Counted from the stretch's first letter, positions 1 through 5,278 are shown. The stretch is 8,451 nucleotides of DNA from an uncultured Clostridium sp. (GCA_900553225.1 USCV01000050.1:1-8451), one strand, 5' to 3'. The notes: generated by a model not told the origin, from the sequence alone. Numbers and translations: made by a program.

Positions 1-57
1 GAAATGAGGAAAAACATATGTTAATTAAATATATTTTTATTTTAAAGCCAAGATTAT

Positions 58-97
58 AAAAGGGGCTTTATTTTTTTGCACAAATACAAGCCCTTTT
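58..97. other. Imperfect hairpin, possible weak terminator or leader structure
   Basis: AAAAGGGGCTT (58-68) can pair with AAGCCCTTTT (88-97), with one unpaired G and a loop of about 19 nt. Neither side is followed by a clean long T tract, so as a terminator it is weak. It lies upstream of the small ORF at 153 and could end an upstream transcript or be part of the leader. The rest of 1-152 shows no gene I can support. Confidence 0.3.
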
Positions 98-152
98 GAA
101 TATTAATTAATATAGCAGGAGTATTGGAACTCTTACAAAAGGAGGAACTTAT

Positions 153-281
153 ATGTGTGAAAAAGTTAATTTTAATGTTATTGAAAAAAACAAATACGAA
201 AATATAGATGATATTACAAAATATATAAATAGTATTGTTAATAGATTAATTATAAAAGAATTTGCGAAGAGCGTTGATTAA
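153..281 (+). CDS. Small 42-residue protein upstream of the serine recombinase, unknown function
   Basis: This ORF is too short for most gene callers, but it has a strong ribosome binding site, GGAGG at 141-145, 7 nt before the ATG. The product is 42 residues, charged and lysine/isoleucine/asparagine-rich (begins MCEKVNFNVIEKNKYE, ends KEFAKSVD). It has no transmembrane segment or signal peptide and is probably largely helical. I do not recognise a family. It lies 65 nt upstream of the recombinase start, and its stop codon region overlaps the -35 of the recombinase promoter. Small genes beside large serine integrases sometimes encode recombination directionality factors (SprB of the B. subtilis SP-beta prophage is a small example). 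That role is a guess from position and size only. Confidence 0.55.
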   Translation: MCEKVNFNVIEKNKYENIDDITKYINSIVNRLIIKEFAKSVD

Positions 282-302
282 AACTACTTGTTATTGTATA
301 AT
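274..302 (+). promoter_or_regulatory. SigA-type promoter of the serine recombinase
   Basis: TTGATT (274-279) and TATAAT (297-302) are separated by exactly 17 bp. The -35 overlaps the last codons and stop of the 42-residue ORF, so the recombinase can be transcribed independently of it. Transcription would start near 309, giving a leader of about 38 nt. The -10 lies inside an inverted repeat (281-326). Confidence 0.6.
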
Positions 303-326
303 GAGGTTGTACAAAATGAGTAGTTT
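281..326. repeat. Inverted repeat around the recombinase -10 box (candidate operator)
   Basis: AAACTACT (281-288) and AGTAGTTT (319-326) are exact reverse complements, separated by 30 bp, and frame the -10 box and likely transcription start. A second small palindrome, TTGTACAA (307-314), lies between them. The position fits a repressor operator controlling the recombinase. A recombinase-binding site is possible but less likely, because an intact phage-type att site should not persist beside the gene in an integrated element. Confidence 0.4.
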
Positions 327-333
327 ACCGATT

Positions 334-339
334 GGAGGG
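334..339 (+). promoter_or_regulatory. Ribosome binding site that fixes the recombinase start
   Basis: GGAGGG lies 7 nt before the ATG at 347. The longer frame would begin at a TTG at 332, but that codon immediately precedes and overlaps this site and has no ribosome binding site of its own, so the ATG is preferred. Confidence 0.75.
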
Positions 340-346
340 TAAACTT

Positions 347-1912
347 ATGAGAGTGGCAATTTATTGTAGGCTTTCTCGCGAAGACGATGACAAACTTCAT
401 GAAAACGATGAAAGCGAAAGTATCCAAAATCAAAAATCTATGCTAATCAATTATGCAATAGAAAGGAGTTGGGATATTTATAACATTTACTGTGATGAGG
501 ATTATTCTGGAATCGACAGTGAAAGACCTGAATTTAATAAATTATTAGAAGATGCTAAAAGCCATAAATTTGATATTGTACTTTGTAAAACTCAAAGCAG
601 ATTCACTCGTGATATGGAAATAGTTGAAAAATACTTACATAATAAATTTATCGAGTGGAATATTCGTTTTGTAAGTCTTGTAGATCATGTTGATACTTTA
701 GATAAAGGAAATAAGAAATCAAGACAAATCAATGGTTTAGTCAATGAGTGGTATTTAGAGGATTTATCAGAAAATATCAGGAAGACATTTGATAGTAAAA
801 GAAAGCAAGGATTACATATTGGCTCTTTTGTGTGTTACGGCTATAAAAGAAGTCCAGAGAATAAAAATAAACTTGTTATTGATACAGAAGTTGCTGATGT
901 TATTAAATTGATTTTTAACCTTTATGAACAAGGAAATGGTGTTACCAAAATTGCTCAAATATTAAACGACAAAGGTATTTTAACACCAACTAAATATAAA
1001 CAATCACAAGGAATTAACTTTAAAAATCAAGGCAAAAATATTGACTATTGGTGCGAATCTACAGTTAGCAAAATCTTAAAAAATGAAGTTTATATTGGTA
1101 ATTTAGTACAAGGGTACAACAAAAAAGTTAGTTACAAATCTAAAAAAATGGTAAATCAGCCTAAATCTGAATGGATTATTGTAGAAAACACTCACGAGCC
1201 TATTATTACTAAAGAACAATTTTACAAAGTTCAAGAGATTTTTAAAAGTAAAACACGAAGATGTAAAAATGGCGAAGTTCATTTATTTGCTAATAAACTA
1301 GTATGCCTAGATTGTGGAACAAAACTCTATAAATGTCAAAATGATAGAGGCTACATTTATTTTTCTTGTAAAGGCTCTAAAAAATTATATGGTACTTGCA
1401 CAACACATTCTATTGGTTATGAAAATTTAAAAGTATTAGTGACCGAAAAAATTAGAGAGAAAATTTTAGCATTTTATAATTTTGATAATATTTCTGATGA
1501 TTTATTTGTTTCAAATGATAACTTAAACAAGGCTAAATTATTGCAAAATAAGGTTGAATTATTTTCTAAAGAAATGGAAGATATCAATAAAGCAATAAAA
1601 GAACTTTATTTAAACAAAGTAAGTGGTAAAATTCCAGAAGATGTATTTGAAGATTTAAACTCCTCTTTTTTATCTGATAAATCAGCAAAGCAAAAAGAAC
1701 TAACTAAAACACAAAATGATTTATCTAATTTGAAGGAAAAAGAATTAAACATTAATTTTATAAAAGAACAAAAAGAAAAAATAATTAATCACTTTAAAGA
1801 TTTTAAAGAACTTAATTATGATATTGTTAATAGCTTTATAGATTATATTGAAATTGGAGAAAAAAACAAAAAAGCAAATTCACAAGATGTTGTGATTCAT
1901 TGGAATTTTTAA
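347..1912 (+). CDS. Large serine site-specific recombinase (resolvase/integrase family)
   Basis: The 521-residue enzyme should catalyse integration and/or excision of its element through a serine-DNA covalent intermediate. The N-terminal resolvase domain (about 1-150) opens with VAIYCRLSRE and has the nucleophile Ser10 with Arg8. The TQSRFTRD motif supplies Arg85 and Arg88. A recombinase domain follows (about 155-300: YGYKRSPE, VTKIAQILNDKGI, STVSKILKNEVYIG). A zinc ribbon has Cys320, Cys323, Cys341 and Cys351. A charged coiled-coil region spans about 393-480. Length and domain order are complete for the family and there are no frameshifts, so the enzyme is probably active. It points toward the interrupted cotJC, with a toxin-antitoxin pair in between. 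Similar enzymes include SpoIVCA of the skin element as well as phage and conjugative-element integrases. The family call is secure; the identity of the target site is inferred. Confidence 0.95.
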   Translation: MRVAIYCRLSREDDDKLHENDESESIQNQKSMLINYAIERSWDIYNIYCDEDYSGIDSERPEFNKLLEDAKSHKFDIVLCKTQSRFTRDMEIVEKYLHNKFIEWNIRFVSLVDHVDTLDKGNKKSRQINGLVNEWYLEDLSENIRKTFDSKRKQGLHIGSFVCYGYKRSPENKNKLVIDTEVADVIKLIFNLYEQGNGVTKIAQILNDKGILTPTKYKQSQGINFKNQGKNIDYWCESTVSKILKNEVYIGNLVQGYNKKVSYKSKKMVNQPKSEWIIVENTHEPIITKEQFYKVQEIFKSKTRRCKNGEVHLFANKLVCLDCGTKLYKCQNDRGYIYFSCKGSKKLYGTCTTHSIGYENLKVLVTEKIREKILAFYNFDNISDDLFVSNDNLNKAKLLQNKVELFSKEMEDINKAIKELYLNKVSGKIPEDVFEDLNSSFLSDKSAKQKELTKTQNDLSNLKEKELNINFIKEQKEKIINHFKDFKELNYDIVNSFIDYIEIGEKNKKANSQDVVIHWNF

Positions 1913-1918
1913 AAAATC

Positions 1919-1950
1919 ATAGTATTTTAAATTAATTTGTGTTATACTAT
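1919..1950. repeat. Inverted repeat over the toxin-antitoxin promoter (candidate autoregulatory operator)
   Basis: ATAGTAT (1919-1925) and ATACTAT (1944-1950) are perfect 7-bp inverted arms with centres 25 bp apart. The right arm covers most of the -10 box and the left arm lies where the -35 would be. Type II antitoxins usually repress their own operon through such palindromes. Inferred from position only. Confidence 0.4.
1940..1948 (+). promoter_or_regulatory. Extended -10 promoter of the toxin-antitoxin operon
   Basis: TGTTATACT matches the extended -10 pattern TGnTATAAT at all but one base. No good -35 is seen 16-18 bp upstream, as is common for extended -10 promoters. It lies about 40 nt before the antitoxin ATG. 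There is no convincing terminator between the recombinase stop at 1912 and this promoter, so read-through from the recombinase is also possible. Confidence 0.5.
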
Positions 1951-1986
1951 TATTAGAAATTTTTAAAAGAAAGGAACGTGAAAATT

Positions 1987-2187
1987 ATGATTAATGAAAA
2001 AAAAGAAATTCTTGCAACAGTTAATACTTTGCCTGATGATACAACTTGGGATGATGCTATCTATACTTTATATCTACATTCAAAATTACAAAAAAGCCAA
2101 GATGATATAAAAAATGGTAGAGTAATGACTATTGAAGAGTCTAAAGAAAGGATGAGAAAAAAACATGCAAGTTTTGATGTCAAATGA
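1987..2187 (+). CDS. Putative antitoxin of a type II toxin-antitoxin pair
   Basis: A 66-residue acidic/basic mixed protein just upstream of, and overlapping, a ParE/RelE-like toxin gene. The N-terminal half reads ILATVNTLPDDTTWDDAIY, followed by a helical stretch (LYLHSKLQKSQDDIKNGR) and a lysine-rich tail (ESKERMRKKHASF). This matches the general pattern of short proteins often found beside RelE/ParE toxins: a small N-terminal unit that may bind DNA or dimerise, and a C-terminal segment that wraps the toxin. I cannot assign it to RelB, ParD or another named family by eye. An in-frame GTG at 1978 would add three residues, but AAGGA (1971-1975) is only 2 nt from it; the ATG at 1987 has 11 nt spacing and is slightly preferred. 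The antitoxin role rests mainly on gene order. Confidence 0.65.
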   Translation: MINEKKEILATVNTLPDDTTWDDAIYTLYLHSKLQKSQDDIKNGRVMTIEESKERMRKKHASFDVK

Positions 2188-2482
2188 GGCACATGAAGAT
2201 ATAGATTCTATCTTTGAATATATATCGCGTGACTCTATTAAATATGCAAACGAAACTTCAGAAAATATTTATTCTCGAATATATGAACTAGAAAATGCTC
2301 CTTATTTAGGTAGATATGTTCCAGAACTTTTGGACAAGCATTTTAGAGAACTTATTTATAAAAGTTATCGAATAGTTTATGATGTTTCTGAAGATTCAGA
2401 TACTGTTTACATACATTTTGTCGTTCATGGCAAAAGAAATTTTAAATCATTTTATAAATCTTACATAAAAAATAATTTTTAA
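2165..2482 (+). CDS. ParE/RelE-superfamily toxin
   Basis: A 105-residue protein with the layout of the ParE/RelE fold. It has a first strand (MQVLMS), two helices with the family pattern A9-HED-I-SIFEYIS, an AP-LGR turn (45-50), VPEL (52-55), RELIYKSYRIVYDV (61-74) and the final strands YIHFVVHGKR (82-91). These residues resemble ParE-type gyrase poisons more than mRNA-cleaving RelE, but the target cannot be settled by eye. Its start overlaps the antitoxin end by 23 nt, indicating translational coupling. Its stop TAA (2480-2482) overlaps the cotJC stop on the opposite strand, leaving no room for an intergenic terminator. In an excisable element such a pair would discourage loss. A later ATG at 2177 is possible but would remove the first strand. 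Confidence 0.85.
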   Translation: MQVLMSNEAHEDIDSIFEYISRDSIKYANETSENIYSRIYELENAPYLGRYVPELLDKHFRELIYKSYRIVYDVSEDSDTVYIHFVVHGKRNFKSFYKSYIKNNF

Positions 2483-2829
2483 TTCAAATTATTATTAAAT
2501 TCTTTTTGGATATATTCCAAACCCACCCCATGGTCTGTATAATATGCACCAAGTCCTGCTTTTTCTAGTTCTTCTGGACATACTCCTTCTGTTAATTGGT
2601 GTACAATTGTTCCAACCATTTCTAAGTGTGCTAATTCTTCTGTACCAATATCATTCAATATTGCTTTAGCATTTTGATCTGGCATTCCAAATCTTTGGCT
2701 TAAATATCTAAGTGATGCAGCAAGTTCTCCGTCTGGTCCTCCATATTGACTAATTATAAATTTTGCCAAACGTGGATTTGGACATTTTATATTTACTGGA
2801 TATTCTAATGTTTTATTGTAAGTCCACAT
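2479..2829 (-). pseudogene. cotJC: Spore coat protein CotJC, 3'-truncated (manganese-catalase family)
   Basis: CotJC is a spore inner-coat protein with a manganese-catalase fold, normally about 180 to 190 residues. This copy has 116. Residues 1-104 follow the family (MWTYNKTLEYPVNIK, SQYGGPDGELAASLRYLSQR, DIGTEELAHLEMVGT, EKAGLGAYYTDHGVGL). The last 12 residues (EYIQKEFNNNLN) do not look like the family and seem to be read from the inserted element. The first metal-ligand cluster is present (Glu35, Glu65, His68). The second half, which normally carries a Glu and a downstream ExxH-type ligand, is missing, so a complete dimetal site cannot form. The start is the ATG at 2829, sharing one base with the cotJB stop (TAATG) and preceded by a G-rich ribosome binding site. 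A longer frame from 2856 lies inside cotJB. It may be permanently broken, or the interrupted 5' half of a gene rebuilt by excision during sporulation. Confidence 0.85.
2505..2521. repeat. Palindrome at the cotJC/element junction (candidate att-site half)
   Basis: TTTGGA (2505-2510) and TCCAAA (2516-2521) are perfect 6-bp inverted arms around TATAT. The sequence sits where CotJC loses family similarity (codons for residues about 102-108), next to the C-rich run ACCCACCCC (2521-2529) of the conserved side. This is where a hybrid attachment site would be expected. Recombination use is inferred, not shown. Confidence 0.35.
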
Positions 2830-3272
2830 TAAAAATTCCCCCTTTCCCATGGCCATGGTTCTTCAAGCCATCTCCATTTATTACATGGAAACATTATAGT
2901 TAGTGGTCCATATATTCTTTGATATTTATCTGCTAAATCCTCAAATTTATTACAATACTCCTTATGCAAACATATTGCTTTTTCATCATCTGGATGAGTA
3001 TCTAAATATAGTCCTAATTCTATTATAGCAAATCTGTAACATTTTAGTTGTTTTGCCATTTCTTCTCTGGTCATTTCTTCGTTTTCTTCACATTGATTTT
3101 TTTGTTCAAATTCAAATGTACAATTGCATTTACATTTATCCATAGTATTTGAATTTGCTTGGCTCATTTGGCATCCACAATTTTCATTATTGTTCATCAT
3201 GGACTGAACTCCTCCTAGCCCTCCTAAATTTGGATTCATTTGGCTATTCCACATATTATTATAGTTCATCAT
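2829..3272 (-). CDS. cotJB: Spore coat protein CotJB with a cysteine-rich N-terminal extension
   Basis: CotJB is a small spore coat protein made in the mother cell with CotJA and CotJC. The family domain is the C-terminal half, about 68-143: TREEMAKQLKCYRFAIIEL, then GLYLDTHPDDEKA (87-99), HKEYC, YGPLT (121-125) and the tryptophan-rich end WRWLEEPWPWE. The family is usually about 80 to 95 residues; this protein has 147. The extra N-terminal part is rich in Met, Asn and Gly, with Cys at 32, 34, 47, 49, 51 and 61. Ten cysteines occur in total. The start shares ATGA with the cotJA stop (4-nt overlap) and has GGAGGG at 3282-3287, 9 nt upstream, which supports the long form; Met67 would give the usual length but lacks this context. 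The extension may cross-link or bind metal in the coat (inference). Confidence 0.93.
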   Translation of the reverse strand: MMNYNNMWNSQMNPNLGGLGGVQSMMNNNENCGCQMSQANSNTMDKCKCNCTFEFEQKNQCEENEEMTREEMAKQLKCYRFAIIELGLYLDTHPDDEKAICLHKEYCNKFEDLADKYQRIYGPLTIMFPCNKWRWLEEPWPWERGNF

Positions 3273-3655
3273 CTATTACATCCCTCCCCAATATCATTTT
3301 TTGCTCTAATAAAGGCATTTTCTTCTAATGATTGACATGGAGAATATGGGCTTACAAGCTCTGGAAATATTGTTCCCATCTTTAATCCTACACATGGCAC
3401 AAAAGTTTTATCCATTGTTTGAATTGGAACATAACTTTGACCAAACATTGGATTTTCTGGAAACATAGATTCTTCTGTATCAAATCCACATCCACAATCA
3501 TTTTTACTACAGGTACATGTACTCTTGCAGCCACAATTACTTGTGCACTCACATTTAAACTCTGCTGTAGTTCCAACATCATTGCAAATATCTTCAATTA
3601 CTTTTTCATTGTAATTTTTTTGACAACAACATCTATTATATCTACGATTATACAT
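3269..3655 (-). CDS. cotJA: Spore coat protein CotJA with a cysteine-rich N-terminal extension
   Basis: First gene of the cotJ operon; CotJA is a small coat-associated protein needed with CotJC for coat assembly in B. subtilis. The family core is at about 74-104 (SYVPIQTMDKTFVP, GLKMGTIFPELVSPY). Upstream lies a region not typical of the family: 12 cysteines within residues 9-56, including CCC at 9-11, CEC at 35-37, CGC at 41-43, CTC at 47-49 and CGC at 54-56. Three more follow at 88, 107 and 126. The protein is 128 residues, longer than most CotJA proteins. The start has CCTCCT on the + strand (3665-3670; AGGAGG on the coding strand) 9 nt upstream. The gene overlaps cotJB by 4 nt. Cys-x-Cys repeats suggest metal binding or disulfide cross-linking in the spore coat; this is inference. 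Confidence 0.9.
   Translation of the reverse strand: MYNRRYNRCCCQKNYNEKVIEDICNDVGTTAEFKCECTSNCGCKSTCTCSKNDCGCGFDTEESMFPENPMFGQSYVPIQTMDKTFVPCVGLKMGTIFPELVSPYSPCQSLEENAFIRAKNDIGEGCNR
3282..3287 (-). promoter_or_regulatory. Ribosome binding site of cotJB inside the end of cotJA
   Basis: GGAGGG on the coding strand lies 9 nt before the cotJB ATG and within the last codons of cotJA. It supports the long cotJB start and thus the reality of the cysteine-rich extension. Confidence 0.7.
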
Positions 3656-3686
3656 ATTTGATTTCCTCCTTATTTTTATATATTAC

Positions 3687-3712
3687 ATTTTATGACAATT
3701 CTTCTTATATGG
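3687..3712 (-). promoter_or_regulatory. Candidate sporulation (SigE-like) promoter of the cotJ operon
   Basis: On the coding strand CATAAAAT (3694 to 3687) matches the SigE -10 consensus CATACAAT at 7 of 8 bases, about 31 nt upstream of the cotJA start. An ATAT-containing sequence (CCATATA, 3712 to 3706) lies upstream, but the gap of 11 bp is shorter than the usual 13-14 bp, which weakens the case. In B. subtilis the cotJ operon is SigE-controlled. No other promoter stands out in 3656-3774. Confidence 0.35.
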
Positions 3713-3774
3713 TTACAATAAACATTAAACCTTGTAGATATTCTTAACAGTTCAAAATTTTTAAAATATTTCAT

Positions 3775-3807
3775 AAAAAAAAATAACTAGCTCAAACGCT
3801 AATTATT
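3775..3807 (-). terminator. Rho-independent terminator of pyk
   Basis: On the coding strand AATAATTAGC pairs with GCTAGTTATT (10 bp with one G-U pair) around the loop GTTTGA, followed by an uninterrupted T run. It begins 24 nt after the pyk stop and separates pyk from the cotJ operon. Confidence 0.9.
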
Positions 3808-3831
3808 CCTTTTATATTTTTTATTTGCATA

Positions 3832-5265
3832 CTAAATTCTGATTACTCCACCAATTGTTCTATTCATAATATCTTCTTTATTTCCTGGTAAAATTGTTTC
3901 TCCTCCTGCAATTGCTACAACATCTCCTGTTTTAACATATCCAGATTCTTTTGCAAGTTCTATTCCTTTTGAAATAATTTCCTTTGCTTTTCCTTCTTCT
4001 TTTACAAGAATTGGTGTTACACCCCAAACAAGTCCTAATTGTCTATATGTTTTTTCAGAAGTTGTTACAGCATAAATTGGGCAACATGGCAAGAAACTTG
4101 AAATTAGTTTTGGAGTATCTCCACATTCTGTATATGCAAATATAGCTGATGCATTCATTTGTAATGCTGTTGAACATATTGAATGACTTAAATAGAATTC
4201 ATAATTTTTTGTTTCTAAGTCGTACTCTCTTCTCTTAAATCTTTTTCCATAGTTAATAGATGCTTCTACTGCTGACGCAATTTTGCTCATTGTTTCAACA
4301 CATATTACTGGATATTTTCCCATAGCGCTCTCCCCAGAAAGCATTATAGCACCTGTACCATCAAATACTGCGTTTGCAACGTCAGAAACTTCTGCTCTTG
4401 TTGGTCTTGGATTTTGTGTCATTGATTCTAACATTTGTGTTGCTGTAATTACCATTTTTCCGGCTCTGTTACATTCTTTGATAAATCTTTTTTGAACAAT
4501 TGGAACTTCTTCCATTGGAATTTCAACTCCCATGTCTCCACGAGCTACCATTATTCCATCTGTTATTTTTAATATTTCATCAAAATTGTCTATTCCCTCT
4601 TGGCTTTCAATTTTAGAAATTATTTTGATATCTTTTCCACCATTTTCATCTAAAACTTTTCTAATTGCTCTAACATCATCTGCACTTCTAATAAACGAAG
4701 CTGCAATATAATCAAAGTCTGCTTTACATCCATCTATTAAATCTTTAATATCTTTTTCTTTTAATGCTGGTAAGTTAATGTGTGTTCCTGGAATATTAAT
4801 ACTTTTTCTATTTCCTAATTCTCCACCATTCATTACTTTACATACAACATCTTTTCCTTCAATACGATCTACTTCTATTTCTATTTTACCATCATCAATT
4901 AAAATAGTAACACCTGGTTTTACATCTTTATATAAATCTTTATATGTTACTGAAACTTTAGTATTATCTCCAATAATTTCGTCATTTACTAAAGTAAATT
5001 CATCCTCTGCCTTTAATACTACTGGTGCCTCGTTTAATTTTCCTGTTCTTATTTCTGGACCTTGAGTATCTAATAATAGTGCTACTGGCATATCTACTTC
5101 TTTTGCTGCTTGTCTTATTGCTTTAACATATTTTTCTTGATCTTCATATCCACCATGAGAAAAGTTTAATCTTGCTACATTCATTCCTGCAAGTATCATT
5201 TTCTTTAGTGTCTCAACATTTTCTGTTGCTGGTCCTATTGTACATACAATTTTTGTTTTTTTCAT
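3832..5265 (-). CDS. pyk: Pyruvate kinase
   Basis: Converts phosphoenolpyruvate and ADP to pyruvate and ATP, the last step of glycolysis, in the cytoplasm. The 477 residues start MKKTKIVCTIGPAT. Active-site residues are visible: Arg32, Asn34, Ser36 and His37 (NVARLNFSHG); Asp66 and Thr67 (LLDTQGPEIRTG); Lys218 and Glu220 (IISKIESQEGIDNF); and Asp244 (MVARGDMGVEIP), followed by ITATQMLESM and RPTRAEVSDVANAV. The B domain is about 70-165 and the C-terminal regulatory domain starts near 350. It lacks the extra C-terminal PEP-utilizer-like domain found in Bacillus enzymes of about 585 residues. Glu71 is the residue associated with potassium dependence, but the neighbouring position is Gln68 where potassium-dependent enzymes usually have Lys. 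The ATG at 5265 has GGAGGT 7 nt upstream; the frame opens at a TTG at 5280 that overlaps this site. Monocistronic, with its own promoter and terminator. Confidence 0.98.
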   Translation of the reverse strand: MKKTKIVCTIGPATENVETLKKMILAGMNVARLNFSHGGYEDQEKYVKAIRQAAKEVDMPVALLLDTQGPEIRTGKLNEAPVVLKAEDEFTLVNDEIIGDNTKVSVTYKDLYKDVKPGVTILIDDGKIEIEVDRIEGKDVVCKVMNGGELGNRKSINIPGTHINLPALKEKDIKDLIDGCKADFDYIAASFIRSADDVRAIRKVLDENGGKDIKIISKIESQEGIDNFDEILKITDGIMVARGDMGVEIPMEEVPIVQKRFIKECNRAGKMVITATQMLESMTQNPRPTRAEVSDVANAVFDGTGAIMLSGESAMGKYPVICVETMSKIASAVEASINYGKRFKRREYDLETKNYEFYLSHSICSTALQMNASAIFAYTECGDTPKLISSFLPCCPIYAVTTSEKTYRQLGLVWGVTPILVKEEGKAKEIISKGIELAKESGYVKTGDVVAIAGGETILPGNKEDIMNRTIGGVIRI

Positions 5266-5272
5266 ATAAATT

Positions 5273-5278
5273 ACCTCC
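5273..5278 (-). promoter_or_regulatory. Ribosome binding site that fixes the pyk start
   Basis: GGAGGT on the coding strand, 7 nt before the ATG at 5265. It rules against the upstream TTG at 5280, which abuts the site itself. Confidence 0.75.

Larger units (their letters stand above)
1..2521. mobile_element. One end of a serine-recombinase element integrated in cotJC (partial, left end outside the window)
   Basis: The segment holds a small ORF, a large serine recombinase and a toxin-antitoxin pair, all on the + strand. It ends where the reading frame of cotJC (- strand) leaves its family sequence. Seen directly: an intact recombinase gene, a toxin-antitoxin pair, and a CotJC that stops about 70 residues short with a non-family tail. 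Known: large serine recombinases integrate and excise DNA at short att sites, and skin-like elements interrupt sporulation genes in Bacillus and Clostridium relatives. Inferred: the right boundary lies at about 2505 to 2530, and the element continues to the left of position 1, where the rest of cotJC should lie. The right boundary is approximate because the uninterrupted gene is not available for comparison. Confidence 0.6.

Noticed and set aside
1..152. Missing C-terminal half of cotJC near the left edge
   Set aside because: The - strand of this region has no reading frame resembling the expected C-terminal half, so it must lie further left or be absent.
281..326. The inverted repeat as an intact attachment site of the recombinase
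   Set aside because: In an integrated element the original site is split between the two ends, so an intact site beside the gene is not expected. The overlap with the promoter is better explained as an operator.
2830..2856. A nine-residue N-terminal extension of CotJC from the ATG at 2856
   Set aside because: It lies within cotJB, lacks a ribosome binding site, and the family begins at MW as in the ATG at 2829.
2847..2858. Tandem CCATGG giving a 12-bp palindrome
   Set aside because: Explained by coding: it encodes the conserved Pro-Trp-Pro-Trp repeat near the end of CotJB.
3388..3597. A 69-residue - strand frame overlapping cotJA in another frame
   Set aside because: It lies entirely inside cotJA, without its own ribosome binding site or family similarity.
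3419..3661. An 80-residue + strand frame opposite cotJA
   Set aside because: It is antisense to a confident gene, is rich in Ile/Thr/Cys as expected from the reversed Cys/Asn-rich cotJA codons, and has no convincing ribosome binding site.
4283..5065. Two + strand frames opposite pyk
   Set aside because: They are shadows of the strongly conserved pyk coding sequence; their compositions are those of reversed coding DNA.
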